From contig CAVUZG010000002.1 in the NCBI GenBank assembly GCA_963745945.1, positions 62,001-126,000 on the forward strand: a stretch of DNA of 64,000 bases, in the 5' to 3' direction. Numbering within the stretch: position 1 is the first letter of the stretch; every line of letters begins with the position of its first letter. Both the position numbers and the translations under genes were made by a program. This DNA comes from DATFVA01 sp963745945 (GTDB lineage Bacteria > Bacteroidota > Ignavibacteria > Ignavibacteriales > Ignavibacteriaceae). Shown piece by piece: positions 20,692 to 29,331 of this stretch. A model generated the notes under the pieces. It was not told where the DNA came from. It did not search any database and was given only the letters and a program-made list of their open reading frames with translations.

Positions 20692-22517
20692 ATTTCACCT
20701 TTTTCAATTTTTATTTTTACCCTGTTGTTTGTGGAATCCAGACTATAAGATTTTTCCCATATTTTAATTGCCTGATCTTTATTTCCTAATTTAAAGGTTA
20801 TATCACCCAAATGTTCAAGCATCACTGAACTTTCTCCGCCTGCTTTTATAGCCTGCTCTATATAGTCTTTGGCTTTCTGATATTCACCAAGTTTAAAATA
20901 AACCCAGCCAATGGTATCTAAGTAAGATGAATTCAGAGGTTCTGCTGCTATAGCTATTTCAGCCATCTTCAAAGCTCTATCTAATTCTATTCCTCTCTCA
21001 GAAAGAGAGTACGCATAATTATTATTTACAAGAGCATTTGTTGAATCAATGCTTAAGGCTTTTTCATAGGTGCTGTCACAGGCATCCCAGTTTTCCTCTC
21101 CGTCATAAATTAATCCAAGTGTCCCAAGAAGATTTACATTATCAGGCGAAAGCAAGAGAGCTTTTTTAAGATATTTTATTGCTTCATCATTGTCTTTCAG
21201 CTGATTGAGTGTAAAACCATAAGCTGAAAGTGCGTTTACATCATTGGGATTAATTTCCACAGCTTTCTTTAAATAGGGTTTTGCTTCACTGCTTCTGTTG
21301 CTTTGTGCTAATGATAATCCCAGTATCAGGTTAACTGCAAAATCATCAGGAAAATGTTGAATGGCTTCATCCATCACCTTTATTGCTTCATCATATTTTT
21401 TATTATCAAAGTAAAGTCCTCCCAATCTAATCCATGCCTGTGCATTCCATCCGGCAAGTTCAGTAACTTCCTTAAAATTTTTAATAGCAACCGAATCCTG
21501 GTTCTGATTGAAGGCAATTGCTCCCAAATACATTTTAACTTCCCAATCAGTAGTGTCTTTATCTATTTTCTCAAAAAAGTTTTTTGCAACGGGAGTTAAA
21601 GATGAATCTTTAAGAGATTGTACAAAATATGAAACTCCAATTCTTATTTTATCATCAAGAGAAACATCAGATTTGTCAAGTATATAAGAGTATTCCTTTG
21701 CTGCAGTTTCCCAATCACCTTTATCCAGATATATCTGTGCTTTCTTCTCTCTTATCTCGGTATCATCGGGATTAAGCTGGAGGAGATCATCGGCTGCACC
21801 GATTGCTTTTTCATATTCTTTCGCTTTTGAATAATAATCAACCAGGATTTTATAAAGAGAACTATTACCGGGATCGATCCTTAACAAATCCTTTATTGTA
21901 TTTGCCGCTTCATCTATTTTACCCATTTTTTCGTAAAGATCAGCAATTCTGATAAGAACATTCCAGTCAGGACCGATTATTCCCGTGAGTTTCCTGTAAA
22001 TCTTAATAGCGCTAAGCGGTTTCGAATTTTCATAAATTCTTGCGAGGCGGTAGTATGATGTAAGCGAAGTAGAATCCTGTGCAATCATTTTTTCAAGTAC
22101 TGCTGCTGCAGAATCAAATTGTGATGCACCTGTGTATATATCAGATAACAATGATTTATACTCCAATCGATTAGGATTCATAGCGACTGATTTCTTGGCA
22201 TTAATTAACGCAAGAGGAGTCTTTCCAAGGTAATAATAATTCTTTGCCAGTGAATAATATATTCCTGCACTTGTATCATACTTCAAAGCATTCTGAAAAT
22301 CGAGAATTGCATTTGGATAATCTCCCTTGGTTTCAGAGATGGCTCCATTTATAAAATATTCCATAGCTTTATTTTTCGCTTCGGAAGGATTTGATGCTTC
22401 GGTTAAAGGTTCTTCGTTCTGGATTTCTTCATCATTACCGGTTACTTGTTTTGTTGAAGAACATCCTATTAGTAAAAAGCTAAATACTATCGTAATCAGC
22501 AAATAAATTTTTATCAT
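20688..22517 (-). CDS. TPR-repeat lipoprotein
   Basis: A 609-residue lipoprotein with lipobox LLIGC after a hydrophobic segment. The rest is at least 12 tetratricopeptide repeats, with the typical W/L/G/Y...A/S...F/Y/L pattern (for example YFINGAISETKGDYPNAILD near residue 55, LSAYGFTLNQLKDNDEAIKY near 430 and LDTIGWVYFKLGEYQKAKDY near 535). TPR lipoproteins act as scaffolds in envelope complexes; no partner is shown here. It is the first gene of the long minus-strand run, which goes on without a clear break to the barrel gene at 4417. Confidence 0.88.
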   Translation of the reverse strand: MIKIYLLITIVFSFLLIGCSSTKQVTGNDEEIQNEEPLTEASNPSEAKNKAMEYFINGAISETKGDYPNAILDFQNALKYDTSAGIYYSLAKNYYYLGKTPLALINAKKSVAMNPNRLEYKSLLSDIYTGASQFDSAAAVLEKMIAQDSTSLTSYYRLARIYENSKPLSAIKIYRKLTGIIGPDWNVLIRIADLYEKMGKIDEAANTIKDLLRIDPGNSSLYKILVDYYSKAKEYEKAIGAADDLLQLNPDDTEIREKKAQIYLDKGDWETAAKEYSYILDKSDVSLDDKIRIGVSYFVQSLKDSSLTPVAKNFFEKIDKDTTDWEVKMYLGAIAFNQNQDSVAIKNFKEVTELAGWNAQAWIRLGGLYFDNKKYDEAIKVMDEAIQHFPDDFAVNLILGLSLAQSNRSSEAKPYLKKAVEINPNDVNALSAYGFTLNQLKDNDEAIKYLKKALLLSPDNVNLLGTLGLIYDGEENWDACDSTYEKALSIDSTNALVNNNYAYSLSERGIELDRALKMAEIAIAAEPLNSSYLDTIGWVYFKLGEYQKAKDYIEQAIKAGGESSVMLEHLGDITFKLGNKDQAIKIWEKSYSLDSTNNRVKIKIEKGEI

Positions 22518-22619
22518 AGTTTCCAGGGTTAATTTTGGAAAAATATTGCTCTCATCATTTAATTACAAGGCACATGAACTTGATCTATATTACTTAATCA
22601 TCTCTTAATAAGCGTTTTC

Positions 22620-22650
22620 TTGCGTACAAATATACTAAACTATATCTTTG
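22620..22650 (+). promoter_or_regulatory. Bacteroidota-type promoter for the ATP-grasp gene
   Basis: TTG, 20 bases, TATCTTTG: a full match to the -33/-7 consensus. It puts the transcript start at about 22657, which excludes the upstream TTG at 22648 as the start codon and supports ATG 22669. Confidence 0.55.
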
Positions 22651-22668
22651 CAAAAACTTTTGAGGGAA

Positions 22669-23586
22669 ATGGAAACTTACGATTTTGCTTTAGCTTATGT
22701 ATGGGAATATGACACTGATTTTATTGAATTAGTTGAAAAAAAATTCCACAATGCCGGGTTATCTACTTTTATAATTTCCGAGCATAATATTGATGAGGTT
22801 CTTGATAAAGTCTTCCAGCGGAAACTTCATTTTAAATTTTACCTCGATCGCGCCTGGGACGTTGAAGAAAAATATGAAAAACTCGGCAAAATTTTAACGC
22901 GGCGAAAATGTATCCTGTTGAATCCTTATAAGGATGTACTTCACGCTATTGATAAAGCCAGTATGCATCTGGAGTTTATTACAGCAGGACTGCATGTTCC
23001 TTATTCAATAATAATACCTCCCCATTGTGAAAATGAAGATGTTTTTATTTCAGTTGAAGATCTTGCAAAACTCGGCAGACCTTTTATTATTAAACCCTGC
23101 AATACAACCGGTGGCGGAGTTGGCGTAGTTACCGGAGCAGAAACTCTAAGAGAAGTTCTTAATGAACGAACCACAAACTCTGAAGATAAATATTTAATTC
23201 AGCAAAAAATTTATCCTAAAATACTTGATGGAAAGAGAGCCTGGTTCAGATCATTATGGGCATTTGGCAAAGCTATTCCTGTCTGGTGGGATGACCAGAC
23301 TCACTTATATGAACCAGTGAAAGCTGAAGAGTATAAAAAATTCAAGCTGCGAAAACTTCGTTCAATTACAAAAAAAATTGCCGGGATCTCTTTGCTCGAT
23401 TTTTTTTCAACTGAAATAGTTCTAACCGAAAATGATAATTTTCTGGTTATTGATTATGTGAATGATCAATGTGACATGAGAATTAAATCCAAACACTATG
23501 ATGGTATTCCGGATAATATAGTGGATGAAATAATTAAGAATATGCTAAGGTACGTTATTAACTATAAATCAATTCAAATAAAGTGA
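22669..23586 (+). CDS. ATP-grasp domain protein, RimK/glutathione-synthetase-like
   Basis: A 305-residue protein of the ATP-grasp superfamily, which makes carboxylate-amine bonds through an acyl phosphate. Seen motifs are RPFIIKPCNTTGGGVGVVTG (about residues 142-161, the ATP-binding loop and the grasp strand), YLIQQKIYPK, and near the C-terminus IVLTENDNFLVIDYVNDQCD, with acidic metal ligands. The start is ATG 22669, chosen because the promoter is at 22620-22650 and GAGGG precedes it by a short spacer. It overlaps the next gene by 4 bases. The substrate is unknown. Confidence 0.75.
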   Translation: METYDFALAYVWEYDTDFIELVEKKFHNAGLSTFIISEHNIDEVLDKVFQRKLHFKFYLDRAWDVEEKYEKLGKILTRRKCILLNPYKDVLHAIDKASMHLEFITAGLHVPYSIIIPPHCENEDVFISVEDLAKLGRPFIIKPCNTTGGGVGVVTGAETLREVLNERTTNSEDKYLIQQKIYPKILDGKRAWFRSLWAFGKAIPVWWDDQTHLYEPVKAEEYKKFKLRKLRSITKKIAGISLLDFFSTEIVLTENDNFLVIDYVNDQCDMRIKSKHYDGIPDNIVDEIIKNMLRYVINYKSIQIK

Positions 23587-23999
23587 GCAGGAGAAGCTCA
23601 ATCTATATAATAGTCATTCTCTTAACAGCCGTTTTAGTTTTCGGAATTTACAATTATCTCATAAGTATTTATGAAGTAATTTATACAGTAGATCCTCCGG
23701 AATTATTTGCTGATAATAAATCAATTACAATCATACGGGCTGTACCTGTAAATGCTTTTGGATGGAAAGCTTTATTTCGAAGCGTTAATGTTGATTTTGA
23801 AATTTCTCAGGGTAAAGAACTGGTTGAAATTGTAAAACAGGATAACACAAATGGTAAGCTGATTCTCAAATCAAAAAATTTACCTGGTGAAGTTCAGATA
23901 ATTGCCATATCCCGGTTTTCCTTATTACCCACTCTGATTACTGTTAACCTAAAACCAAATCTTGTTGAAGTAAAACATGAAGTAAATGGAATAATGTGA
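23583..23999 (+). CDS. Single-pass membrane protein, hypothetical
   Basis: A 138-residue protein with an N-terminal membrane anchor (about residues 7-29) followed by a periplasmic domain of about 105 residues with strand-like pattern. The anchored region starts YEVIYTVDPPELFADNKSIT, which resembles an Ig-like/invasin-type fold (the PPELFADNKSIT segment). It starts with GTG at 23583, overlapping the ATP-grasp stop by 4 bases (GTGA), which indicates translational coupling. I cannot name a family; a role beside the ATP-grasp enzyme is possible. Confidence 0.7.
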   Translation: MSRRSSIYIIVILLTAVLVFGIYNYLISIYEVIYTVDPPELFADNKSITIIRAVPVNAFGWKALFRSVNVDFEISQGKELVEIVKQDNTNGKLILKSKNLPGEVQIIAISRFSLLPTLITVNLKPNLVEVKHEVNGIM

Positions 24000-24045
24000 A
24001 AGAATTACTATATTTGCAATAGGAAGAAATCTGTTTAGAGGATCT

Positions 24046-24819
24046 ATGAAAAAAATACTATTACTGAGTCTGATAATCATAGTATCACAAATTATCTGTT
24101 TTGCACAGGGAACAGCCGGTGAAAATGCAAAATTCGAGTATAGAACTTTGATTGATATGCCGACTGCCGGGATACTTGAAAAGGGATATGTTGGTTCAAC
24201 AACAGACGTACTTCCAAATGGTGTGGTTATAGAAAAACTTGAAGTGGGAGCATTCGATAATGTAAGCTTTGGAATTTCTTACGGCGGTTCCAACTTAATT
24301 GGTGAAGGTGAAATTAAGTGGTACAAACTTCCCGGTGTTAACATACGTTTCAGATTATTTAACGAAGCTATCACTTTTCCTGCAATTTCAGTAGGTTTTG
24401 ATTCCCAGGGAAAAGGAATTTATCATGATTCCTCCGGCAGATATGATATAAAATCTCCGGGATTCTATGCCGCAGCTAGTAAGAATTTTGCTTTCCTTGG
24501 ATACTTAAGCCTTCATGCAACTGCAAGTTATTCTCTTGAATCCAAAGATGGTGATAATTTTATCGATTTATATTTTGGTGTTGAAAAAACTTTGGGGAGT
24601 TCCCTTTCTTTAGTTGCAGAATATAATTTTGCGTTCAATGACAATCAGACCAAGTATTTTGGAAGTGATAACGGCTACCTTAATGCAGGGATAAGGTGGT
24701 CTCTTGGTACAGGTTTTACTTTGGAATTTGATTTGAGAGATTTACTGGACAATAAAAGGCTTAATCCAACCATAGCAGACAGAGCACTCAAAATAGAATA
24801 TATTAAATCAATCTTTTGA
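24046..24819 (+). CDS. Predicted outer-membrane beta-barrel protein (YjbH-like)
   Basis: A 257-residue protein with a signal peptide (ending ICFAQG) and a barrel of about 12 strands. The region LIDMPTAGILEKGYVGSTTD, AISVGFDSQGKGIYHDSSGR and FGVEKTLGSSLSLVAEYNFA resembles YjbH/exopolysaccharide-export barrels. The last residue of the mature protein is Phe, as in many outer-membrane barrels (YIKSIF). AGAGGATC precedes the ATG at a good distance. Family identity is a guess, but the envelope location is well supported. Confidence 0.65.
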   Translation: MKKILLLSLIIIVSQIICFAQGTAGENAKFEYRTLIDMPTAGILEKGYVGSTTDVLPNGVVIEKLEVGAFDNVSFGISYGGSNLIGEGEIKWYKLPGVNIRFRLFNEAITFPAISVGFDSQGKGIYHDSSGRYDIKSPGFYAAASKNFAFLGYLSLHATASYSLESKDGDNFIDLYFGVEKTLGSSLSLVAEYNFAFNDNQTKYFGSDNGYLNAGIRWSLGTGFTLEFDLRDLLDNKRLNPTIADRALKIEYIKSIF

Positions 24820-24942
24820 TTTAATATTTAAGTTTTGTAGTGTATTGTATACAAACAAATCTAGTATTCTGTACATCACAAATTAAATGAAACTTTTTAT
24901 CATTTAATTTTGTCTATTATATAGAAATTTAACCCTTTAATC

Positions 24943-24958
24943 AGGCTTGATTTTTGCG
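24943..24958 (+). promoter_or_regulatory. Possible sigma-54 promoter (GG-N10-GC)
   Basis: The bases read AGGCTTGATTTTTGCG, with GG at 24944-24945 and GC at 24956-24957, exactly ten bases apart, as in -24/-12 elements (TGGCACG-N4-TTGCW). Six or seven of eleven defined positions match. It stands upstream of the lipoprotein start at 24992. Confidence 0.3.
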
Positions 24959-24991
24959 CATATTAAAGAGGTTTTTTACGGAGGATTTATC

Positions 24992-26251
24992 ATGAAAAAT
25001 TTTACTCACATATTTGTACTCTTGTTTGTAACGGGAATTTTATTCACCGGATGTTATACTCAGCTTGCAACAAGAGACCGGGATTATTCAGATCGGGGTA
25101 ATCCAAATGTAGGCAATGACAATACTTATCAGGACCAGAATCAGGATTATGCTTACGATGATACTTCTCAGTATTATGATGATTCAACTGCATATTATGA
25201 TGATAGTCCGGGATATGGAGATAATTATAACGATGATAATAGCTATTATGATCGTGGTTATAATTCACCCTATTATTATGATAGTTTTTATTCCAGCTAT
25301 CCATCATATACAAGATATTTTTGGGGTTATCATCCTTCAATAGCAGTAGGATTATCCTGGAACAGCTGGGATTATAATTCCTTCTTCTATGATCCATTTT
25401 ATTGTGGATACTGGTCAGGATGGAATTATCCGGGTTACTGGCATTGTCTCCCATTCAATTATTATTATCCTTCCCCCTGGTTCTTTAGTTATAATTATTA
25501 TTACGGTGGCGGATATCCGTCTTATACACATTATTATACTTCACGCGAACGAACAAGGGATATGAACAGAATAAGAAATCTGGATGGATTAAGAAACGGT
25601 GGTGGAAGAAATCCTGTTTCAGTAATTGGAACGAGAAATTCAGGAAGAAATATAACAGAGCGTAAAAGAGAAGATACAAGAATTTCAACGCGGAATGGAA
25701 CTTCAACAGGAAGATTTACCGAGCGAAATGTTAGAGGTAATACTTTAAGGGATAGAAATTCGACTAGAATCCGTACGGAAAAAGAAAAAATAAAAAGAGA
25801 TTCGGAAAGAAAATCTTCACGTGAAAATGTTGATAGAACTAAAAGGACATTTCCTCCCCGGTACACCACTCCTCCAAGGAAAAATAGCAGAGGTGAAACA
25901 AGAAAATATAATCAAAGAATAGTTCCTAATGAAAAAAGACAGAGATCATCACAAATTGAGAAAAGAAACAGTGAAAGAATAAAACCACATAATTATAATC
26001 CTAAGGAAAGACAATATTCGCCTCCTAGAAGAGATGGCAATACCAGGAACTATGCACCGCCTAAAAGAGAAAGTTCACAAAATCATTATAATCCTCCGAA
26101 AAGGAATTCTTCACCTCCCCGATCATATTCTCCACCACAAAGAAATTCTTCACCTCCACGTTCATATTCACCACCACAACGGAATTCAAATCCGCCGTCC
26201 AATAGCGGAAGCAGATCTGGTGGCAATAGTTCCGGAAGAAGCAGAAGATAG
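24992..26251 (+). CDS. Low-complexity lipoprotein with Pro/Ser/Arg repeats
   Basis: A 419-residue lipoprotein with lipobox LFTGC at about residue 17. The first part (to about residue 190) is Tyr/Asp/Asn-rich with many YDDS-type repeats, and aromatic and Gly-rich segments such as YWSGWNYPGYWHCLPF. The second part is strongly basic (many RERN, REN, TRN) and ends in repeats of the form PPxRNSSPPRSYSPPQ. I recognise no enzyme domain. The ATG at 24992 follows GGAGG with a good spacer; an in-frame start at 24947 lies in the promoter area. The two parts of opposite charge suggest a surface or matrix role. It is followed 11 bases later by a smaller relative. Confidence 0.72.
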   Translation: MKNFTHIFVLLFVTGILFTGCYTQLATRDRDYSDRGNPNVGNDNTYQDQNQDYAYDDTSQYYDDSTAYYDDSPGYGDNYNDDNSYYDRGYNSPYYYDSFYSSYPSYTRYFWGYHPSIAVGLSWNSWDYNSFFYDPFYCGYWSGWNYPGYWHCLPFNYYYPSPWFFSYNYYYGGGYPSYTHYYTSRERTRDMNRIRNLDGLRNGGGRNPVSVIGTRNSGRNITERKREDTRISTRNGTSTGRFTERNVRGNTLRDRNSTRIRTEKEKIKRDSERKSSRENVDRTKRTFPPRYTTPPRKNSRGETRKYNQRIVPNEKRQRSSQIEKRNSERIKPHNYNPKERQYSPPRRDGNTRNYAPPKRESSQNHYNPPKRNSSPPRSYSPPQRNSSPPRSYSPPQRNSNPPSNSGSRSGGNSSGRSRR

Positions 26252-26262
26252 GAGCAAATAAA

Positions 26263-26775
26263 ATGAAAATGATATTATCTAAAATATTATTCCTGGTAAT
26301 TGTCGCTTTCGGTTTAACCGGATGTTATACAATTGTCTGGAGTCCTGACTCAGAATTTCCGACTCAGGAAAATTCAGATAATACTACAATTTATTACGGT
26401 GATAATTATTATGGAGATTACTACTACTTTTATGATTCTCCATGGTGGTATGATTATGCGCCACCTGTATACTCGCGTCCGATAACAGGTTCCAGGGATG
26501 AAAATCAAAATATAGAAACTCCAAGAAATAATGATGGCAGAGGAACCCCCTCACGGGATATTGATTTAAGACCGCCTGCAAGGGTTACTACTCCTCCTGA
26601 GAATAATGATAATGGGAATACAAATAAATCAGGAAATTCTTCAGGTACAGCAGTCCGGAATTCTTCATCGAATTCGAACTCCGGATCGACAAACAGCAGA
26701 CAAAATACTTCAGGTAACAGCAACCCGGTTCGGAATAATGACGGCGGGAGAAATTCTAACAGCGGAAGGAAATAG
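26263..26775 (+). CDS. Short low-complexity lipoprotein
   Basis: A 170-residue lipoprotein with lipobox LTGC near residue 21. The segment FGLTGCYTIVWSPD is close in form to FTGCYTQLATRD of the gene before it, so the two are paralogues. The mature part has Asp/Tyr-rich repeats (YYGDNYYGDYYYFYDSPWWY) and a Ser/Asn/Gly-rich tail. There is no known domain. Its start has AGGAG upstream, and its end is followed by the FadL-like gene 2 bases later. Confidence 0.7.
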   Translation: MKMILSKILFLVIVAFGLTGCYTIVWSPDSEFPTQENSDNTTIYYGDNYYGDYYYFYDSPWWYDYAPPVYSRPITGSRDENQNIETPRNNDGRGTPSRDIDLRPPARVTTPPENNDNGNTNKSGNSSGTAVRNSSSNSNSGSTNSRQNTSGNSNPVRNNDGGRNSNSGRK

Positions 26776-26777
26776 CA

Positions 26778-28217
26778 ATGAAAGGCTTAACCTCAGTTTT
26801 CTCAAAGCTTTTATTTTTATTATTAATTATAATTGGTTCATCTCTTGTCTATGGTCAGAATGTAAATGATGCTTTAAGATTAGGTTTACCCGGTTTAGGA
26901 GCAAATGCAAGGGCTTTAGGAATGGGAAATAGTTATATAGGATTAAGTGACGATGCGTCTGCTGCATTTTTCAATCCAGCTGGTTTTGGTTTATTGAAAA
27001 GAATGGAATTTTCGGGAGGACTACAATATACTAACTTCGGCAACAATGCAACTTTTATGAACCAGGCAACTGATTATTCAAATAGCTCAACCACATTAGA
27101 CAGATTAAGTTTTGCATTCCCCTTCCCTACAATGCGTGGTAGTCTTGTGTTTGGATTATCTTACCACACAACCAAAGAATTAACCGGCACTCTTAAATTT
27201 GATGGATATAATCCTGGCAGAACATCCATGATTCAAAACCTGCTTAATACGGATATCCCGTACGATTTATATTTAACCGATGAAAATAATAATACTATAA
27301 TAAATGACAGTTTAAATCAGAGTGGAACTATACTAAATTCTGGGGCTATACATAACTGGACTTTTTCCGGGGCAGTTGAAGTTTATAAAAATGTTTTTAT
27401 CGGAGCTAATTTAAATATCATCTCCGGAAATTATGAATCGAATAATGATTATTACGAGGATGATACTCATAATGTTTATCAGGACACGACAGCAACCGGT
27501 GAACCATCAACCATTGATTTTCAATCTTTCTATTTGAACAGAATACTGAACTGGGATCTTTCCGGTTGGGATGCGAAAGTAGGTTTTCTATATCAGTTTA
27601 ATCAATACGCAAGGTTTGGGGCCACTGTACAGTTCCCAAAAACATTTACAGTGAAAGAGAAATTTAATGTTGATGGAAGCAGCACTTTCGGTACAGGAAC
27701 TGTTTATAACCTGGACAGGTCAAAATATAGCGACCAGGTTCAATACGATGTTGTAACTCCGTTTTCACTTGGTCTTGGATTCTCAACAAACTTTAAAGGA
27801 TTCATTTTCAGTTTACAGGGTGAATTAACTGATTATTCTCAGTTAAAATTTGATAGCCCGGGAGATGGTTTATCAGTTCAGTATATAGCTGAACAGAATA
27901 AAAATATAAAAGACTTATTGGGAAGCGTAGTGAATTATAATCTTGGTGTTGAATATACAATCGCTCCTTTAGGCATTCGGTTAAGAGGCGGTTATATGGC
28001 TCAGCCATCTCCATACAAAGGTGATCCTTCTTCTTACGATCACCAATATGTAACGGGCGGGATAGGATTTCTTGCAGGCGAGACAATTGGGTTAGATCTG
28101 GGTATTGCACATGGCTGGTGGAAAAATTATGGAGATAATTACGGCGTAAATGTTTCAAGAACTTATCAGGATGTAACCGTAAACAAACTAATTTTGTCTG
28201 CAACCTACAGGTTTTAA
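26778..28217 (+). CDS. FadL/OmpP1- or PorV-like outer-membrane barrel protein
   Basis: A 479-residue protein with a signal peptide (ending VYGQN) and a barrel. The conserved N-terminal hatch region reads GLPGLGANARALGMGNSYIG followed by LSDDASAAFFNPAGFG, as in the UPF0164/PorV and FadL families. The C-terminus ends ATYRF, with the terminal Phe of outer-membrane proteins. FadL proteins transport hydrophobic compounds; PorV-type proteins shuttle type IX cargo. The length is near that of both families. The transport role is inferred from the family only. It closes the three-gene group that starts at 24992. Confidence 0.8.
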   Translation: MKGLTSVFSKLLFLLLIIIGSSLVYGQNVNDALRLGLPGLGANARALGMGNSYIGLSDDASAAFFNPAGFGLLKRMEFSGGLQYTNFGNNATFMNQATDYSNSSTTLDRLSFAFPFPTMRGSLVFGLSYHTTKELTGTLKFDGYNPGRTSMIQNLLNTDIPYDLYLTDENNNTIINDSLNQSGTILNSGAIHNWTFSGAVEVYKNVFIGANLNIISGNYESNNDYYEDDTHNVYQDTTATGEPSTIDFQSFYLNRILNWDLSGWDAKVGFLYQFNQYARFGATVQFPKTFTVKEKFNVDGSSTFGTGTVYNLDRSKYSDQVQYDVVTPFSLGLGFSTNFKGFIFSLQGELTDYSQLKFDSPGDGLSVQYIAEQNKNIKDLLGSVVNYNLGVEYTIAPLGIRLRGGYMAQPSPYKGDPSSYDHQYVTGGIGFLAGETIGLDLGIAHGWWKNYGDNYGVNVSRTYQDVTVNKLILSATYRF

Positions 28218-28243
28218 TTATTCATATTGATAGAATATTTCAG

Positions 28244-28275
28244 GCATCTTATCTTTCGGTAAGATGCTTTTTTAT
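28244..28275 (+). terminator. Rho-independent terminator after the FadL-like gene
   Basis: Stem GCATCTTA/TAAGATGC with an 8-base loop, followed by TTTTTT at 28268-28273. It separates the barrel gene from rsgA. Confidence 0.85.
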
Positions 28276-28293
28276 TTTTAAATAGGAGAATCT

Positions 28294-29250
28294 ATTAAAG
28301 GAATAGTTTTAAGAGCCGAGAGCAAAGATTTTTATATCTGGAATGAAGAAAAAAATCAGGTCATTCGAGGTTTGCTTCGGGGTAAATTCAAAAAAGATTA
28401 TAATCTTAAAAAAGATAAATTATATTTAACCGATATTGTGGTCGTGGGTGATGTTGTTGAATTCGATTTAAACAAAGATGGAACGGGTTCGATTTACAGG
28501 ATTGATGAAAGAAGAAATTATCTATCAAGAAAATCTCCCCGATTAAAAGGTGCAGGATACCGCGGAGAGAGACTTGAGCATGTAGTTGCGGCAAATATTG
28601 ATGAATTATATATTGTAAGCAGTGTTTATAATCCGGATTTTAATAATAAAGTAATTGACAGGTTTCTTGTTACTGGTGAAAGTTCCAAAATAAATGTGAA
28701 TATTATTATTAATAAAATGGACCTCGATACAGACAATCTGGTAGGAGAATGGCTAGAATTATACAAATCATTGGGTTATAAAGTTTATACAACAAGTGCA
28801 AAAAAAGAAACCGGAATGAAAGCATTGAAATCTGATCTGACTAATAAAATTAGTTTGTTCTGGGGTCATTCCGGCGTAGGAAAATCCTCTTTGCTGAATA
28901 AACTGTTTCCATCATTAAATTTAAAAACAGGAATCATCAGTTCGTTCACAGATAAAGGTAAACACACAACTGTTACTGCTGAGATGATTCAGGTTGAAAC
29001 CGGAACATGGATAATTGACACACCGGGAATAAGAGAAATAGAACCTTATGGAATGAGAAGTGAAGATCTTTGCCATTATTTTCCCGAGTTTCTTCCCTAT
29101 ATTAATGATTGCAGATTTAATACCTGTACACATAACCATGAACCGGGTTGTGCTGTTTTAGCTGCAGTTGAAAATGAAATTATCTCACCAATCCGTTATG
29201 AGAGTTATCTTAGAATGCTGGAAACAGTTGAGGATGATATTATTTTCTGA
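28294..29250 (+). CDS. rsgA: Ribosome small subunit-dependent GTPase RsgA (probable ATT start)
   Basis: A 318-residue circularly permuted GTPase that helps mature the 30S subunit. The order is OB-fold, G4 (INKMDLD), then G1 (GHSGVGKSSLLNKL), G3 (DTPGIREIEP) and a zinc site with CRFNTCTHNHEPGC near residue 268. ATT at 28294 lies 5 bases after AGGAG and gives the family N-terminus KGIVLRAESKDFYIWNEE. There is no ATG nearby. An in-frame TTG at 28372 would cut off the first 26 residues, including part of the OB-fold, so ATT is preferred. A terminator sits just upstream. Confidence 0.85.
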   Translation: MKGIVLRAESKDFYIWNEEKNQVIRGLLRGKFKKDYNLKKDKLYLTDIVVVGDVVEFDLNKDGTGSIYRIDERRNYLSRKSPRLKGAGYRGERLEHVVAANIDELYIVSSVYNPDFNNKVIDRFLVTGESSKINVNIIINKMDLDTDNLVGEWLELYKSLGYKVYTTSAKKETGMKALKSDLTNKISLFWGHSGVGKSSLLNKLFPSLNLKTGIISSFTDKGKHTTVTAEMIQVETGTWIIDTPGIREIEPYGMRSEDLCHYFPEFLPYINDCRFNTCTHNHEPGCAVLAAVENEIISPIRYESYLRMLETVEDDIIF

Positions 29251-29281
29251 TTAATACAAAGCGCACAAAACAAAATTGATA

Positions 29282-29312
29282 TTGAGAATTTTTTATCTGA
29301 AATTTATATTTA
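29282..29312 (+). promoter_or_regulatory. Bacteroidota-type promoter for the men operon
   Basis: TTG, 20 bases, TATATTTA: seven of eight positions of the TAnnTTTG box match, with A for the last G. The predicted transcript start is about 14 bases before menF. Confidence 0.45.
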
Positions 29313-29331
29313 ATAAAAAACTAAAATCTTA

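Noticed and set aside
25044..25454. Antisense reading frame under the lipoprotein gene, with many His, Asn and Tyr
   Set aside because: It is the mirror of the Tyr/Asp-rich repeats on the plus strand; the plus frame has a signal peptide, lipobox and ribosome binding site, this one has none.
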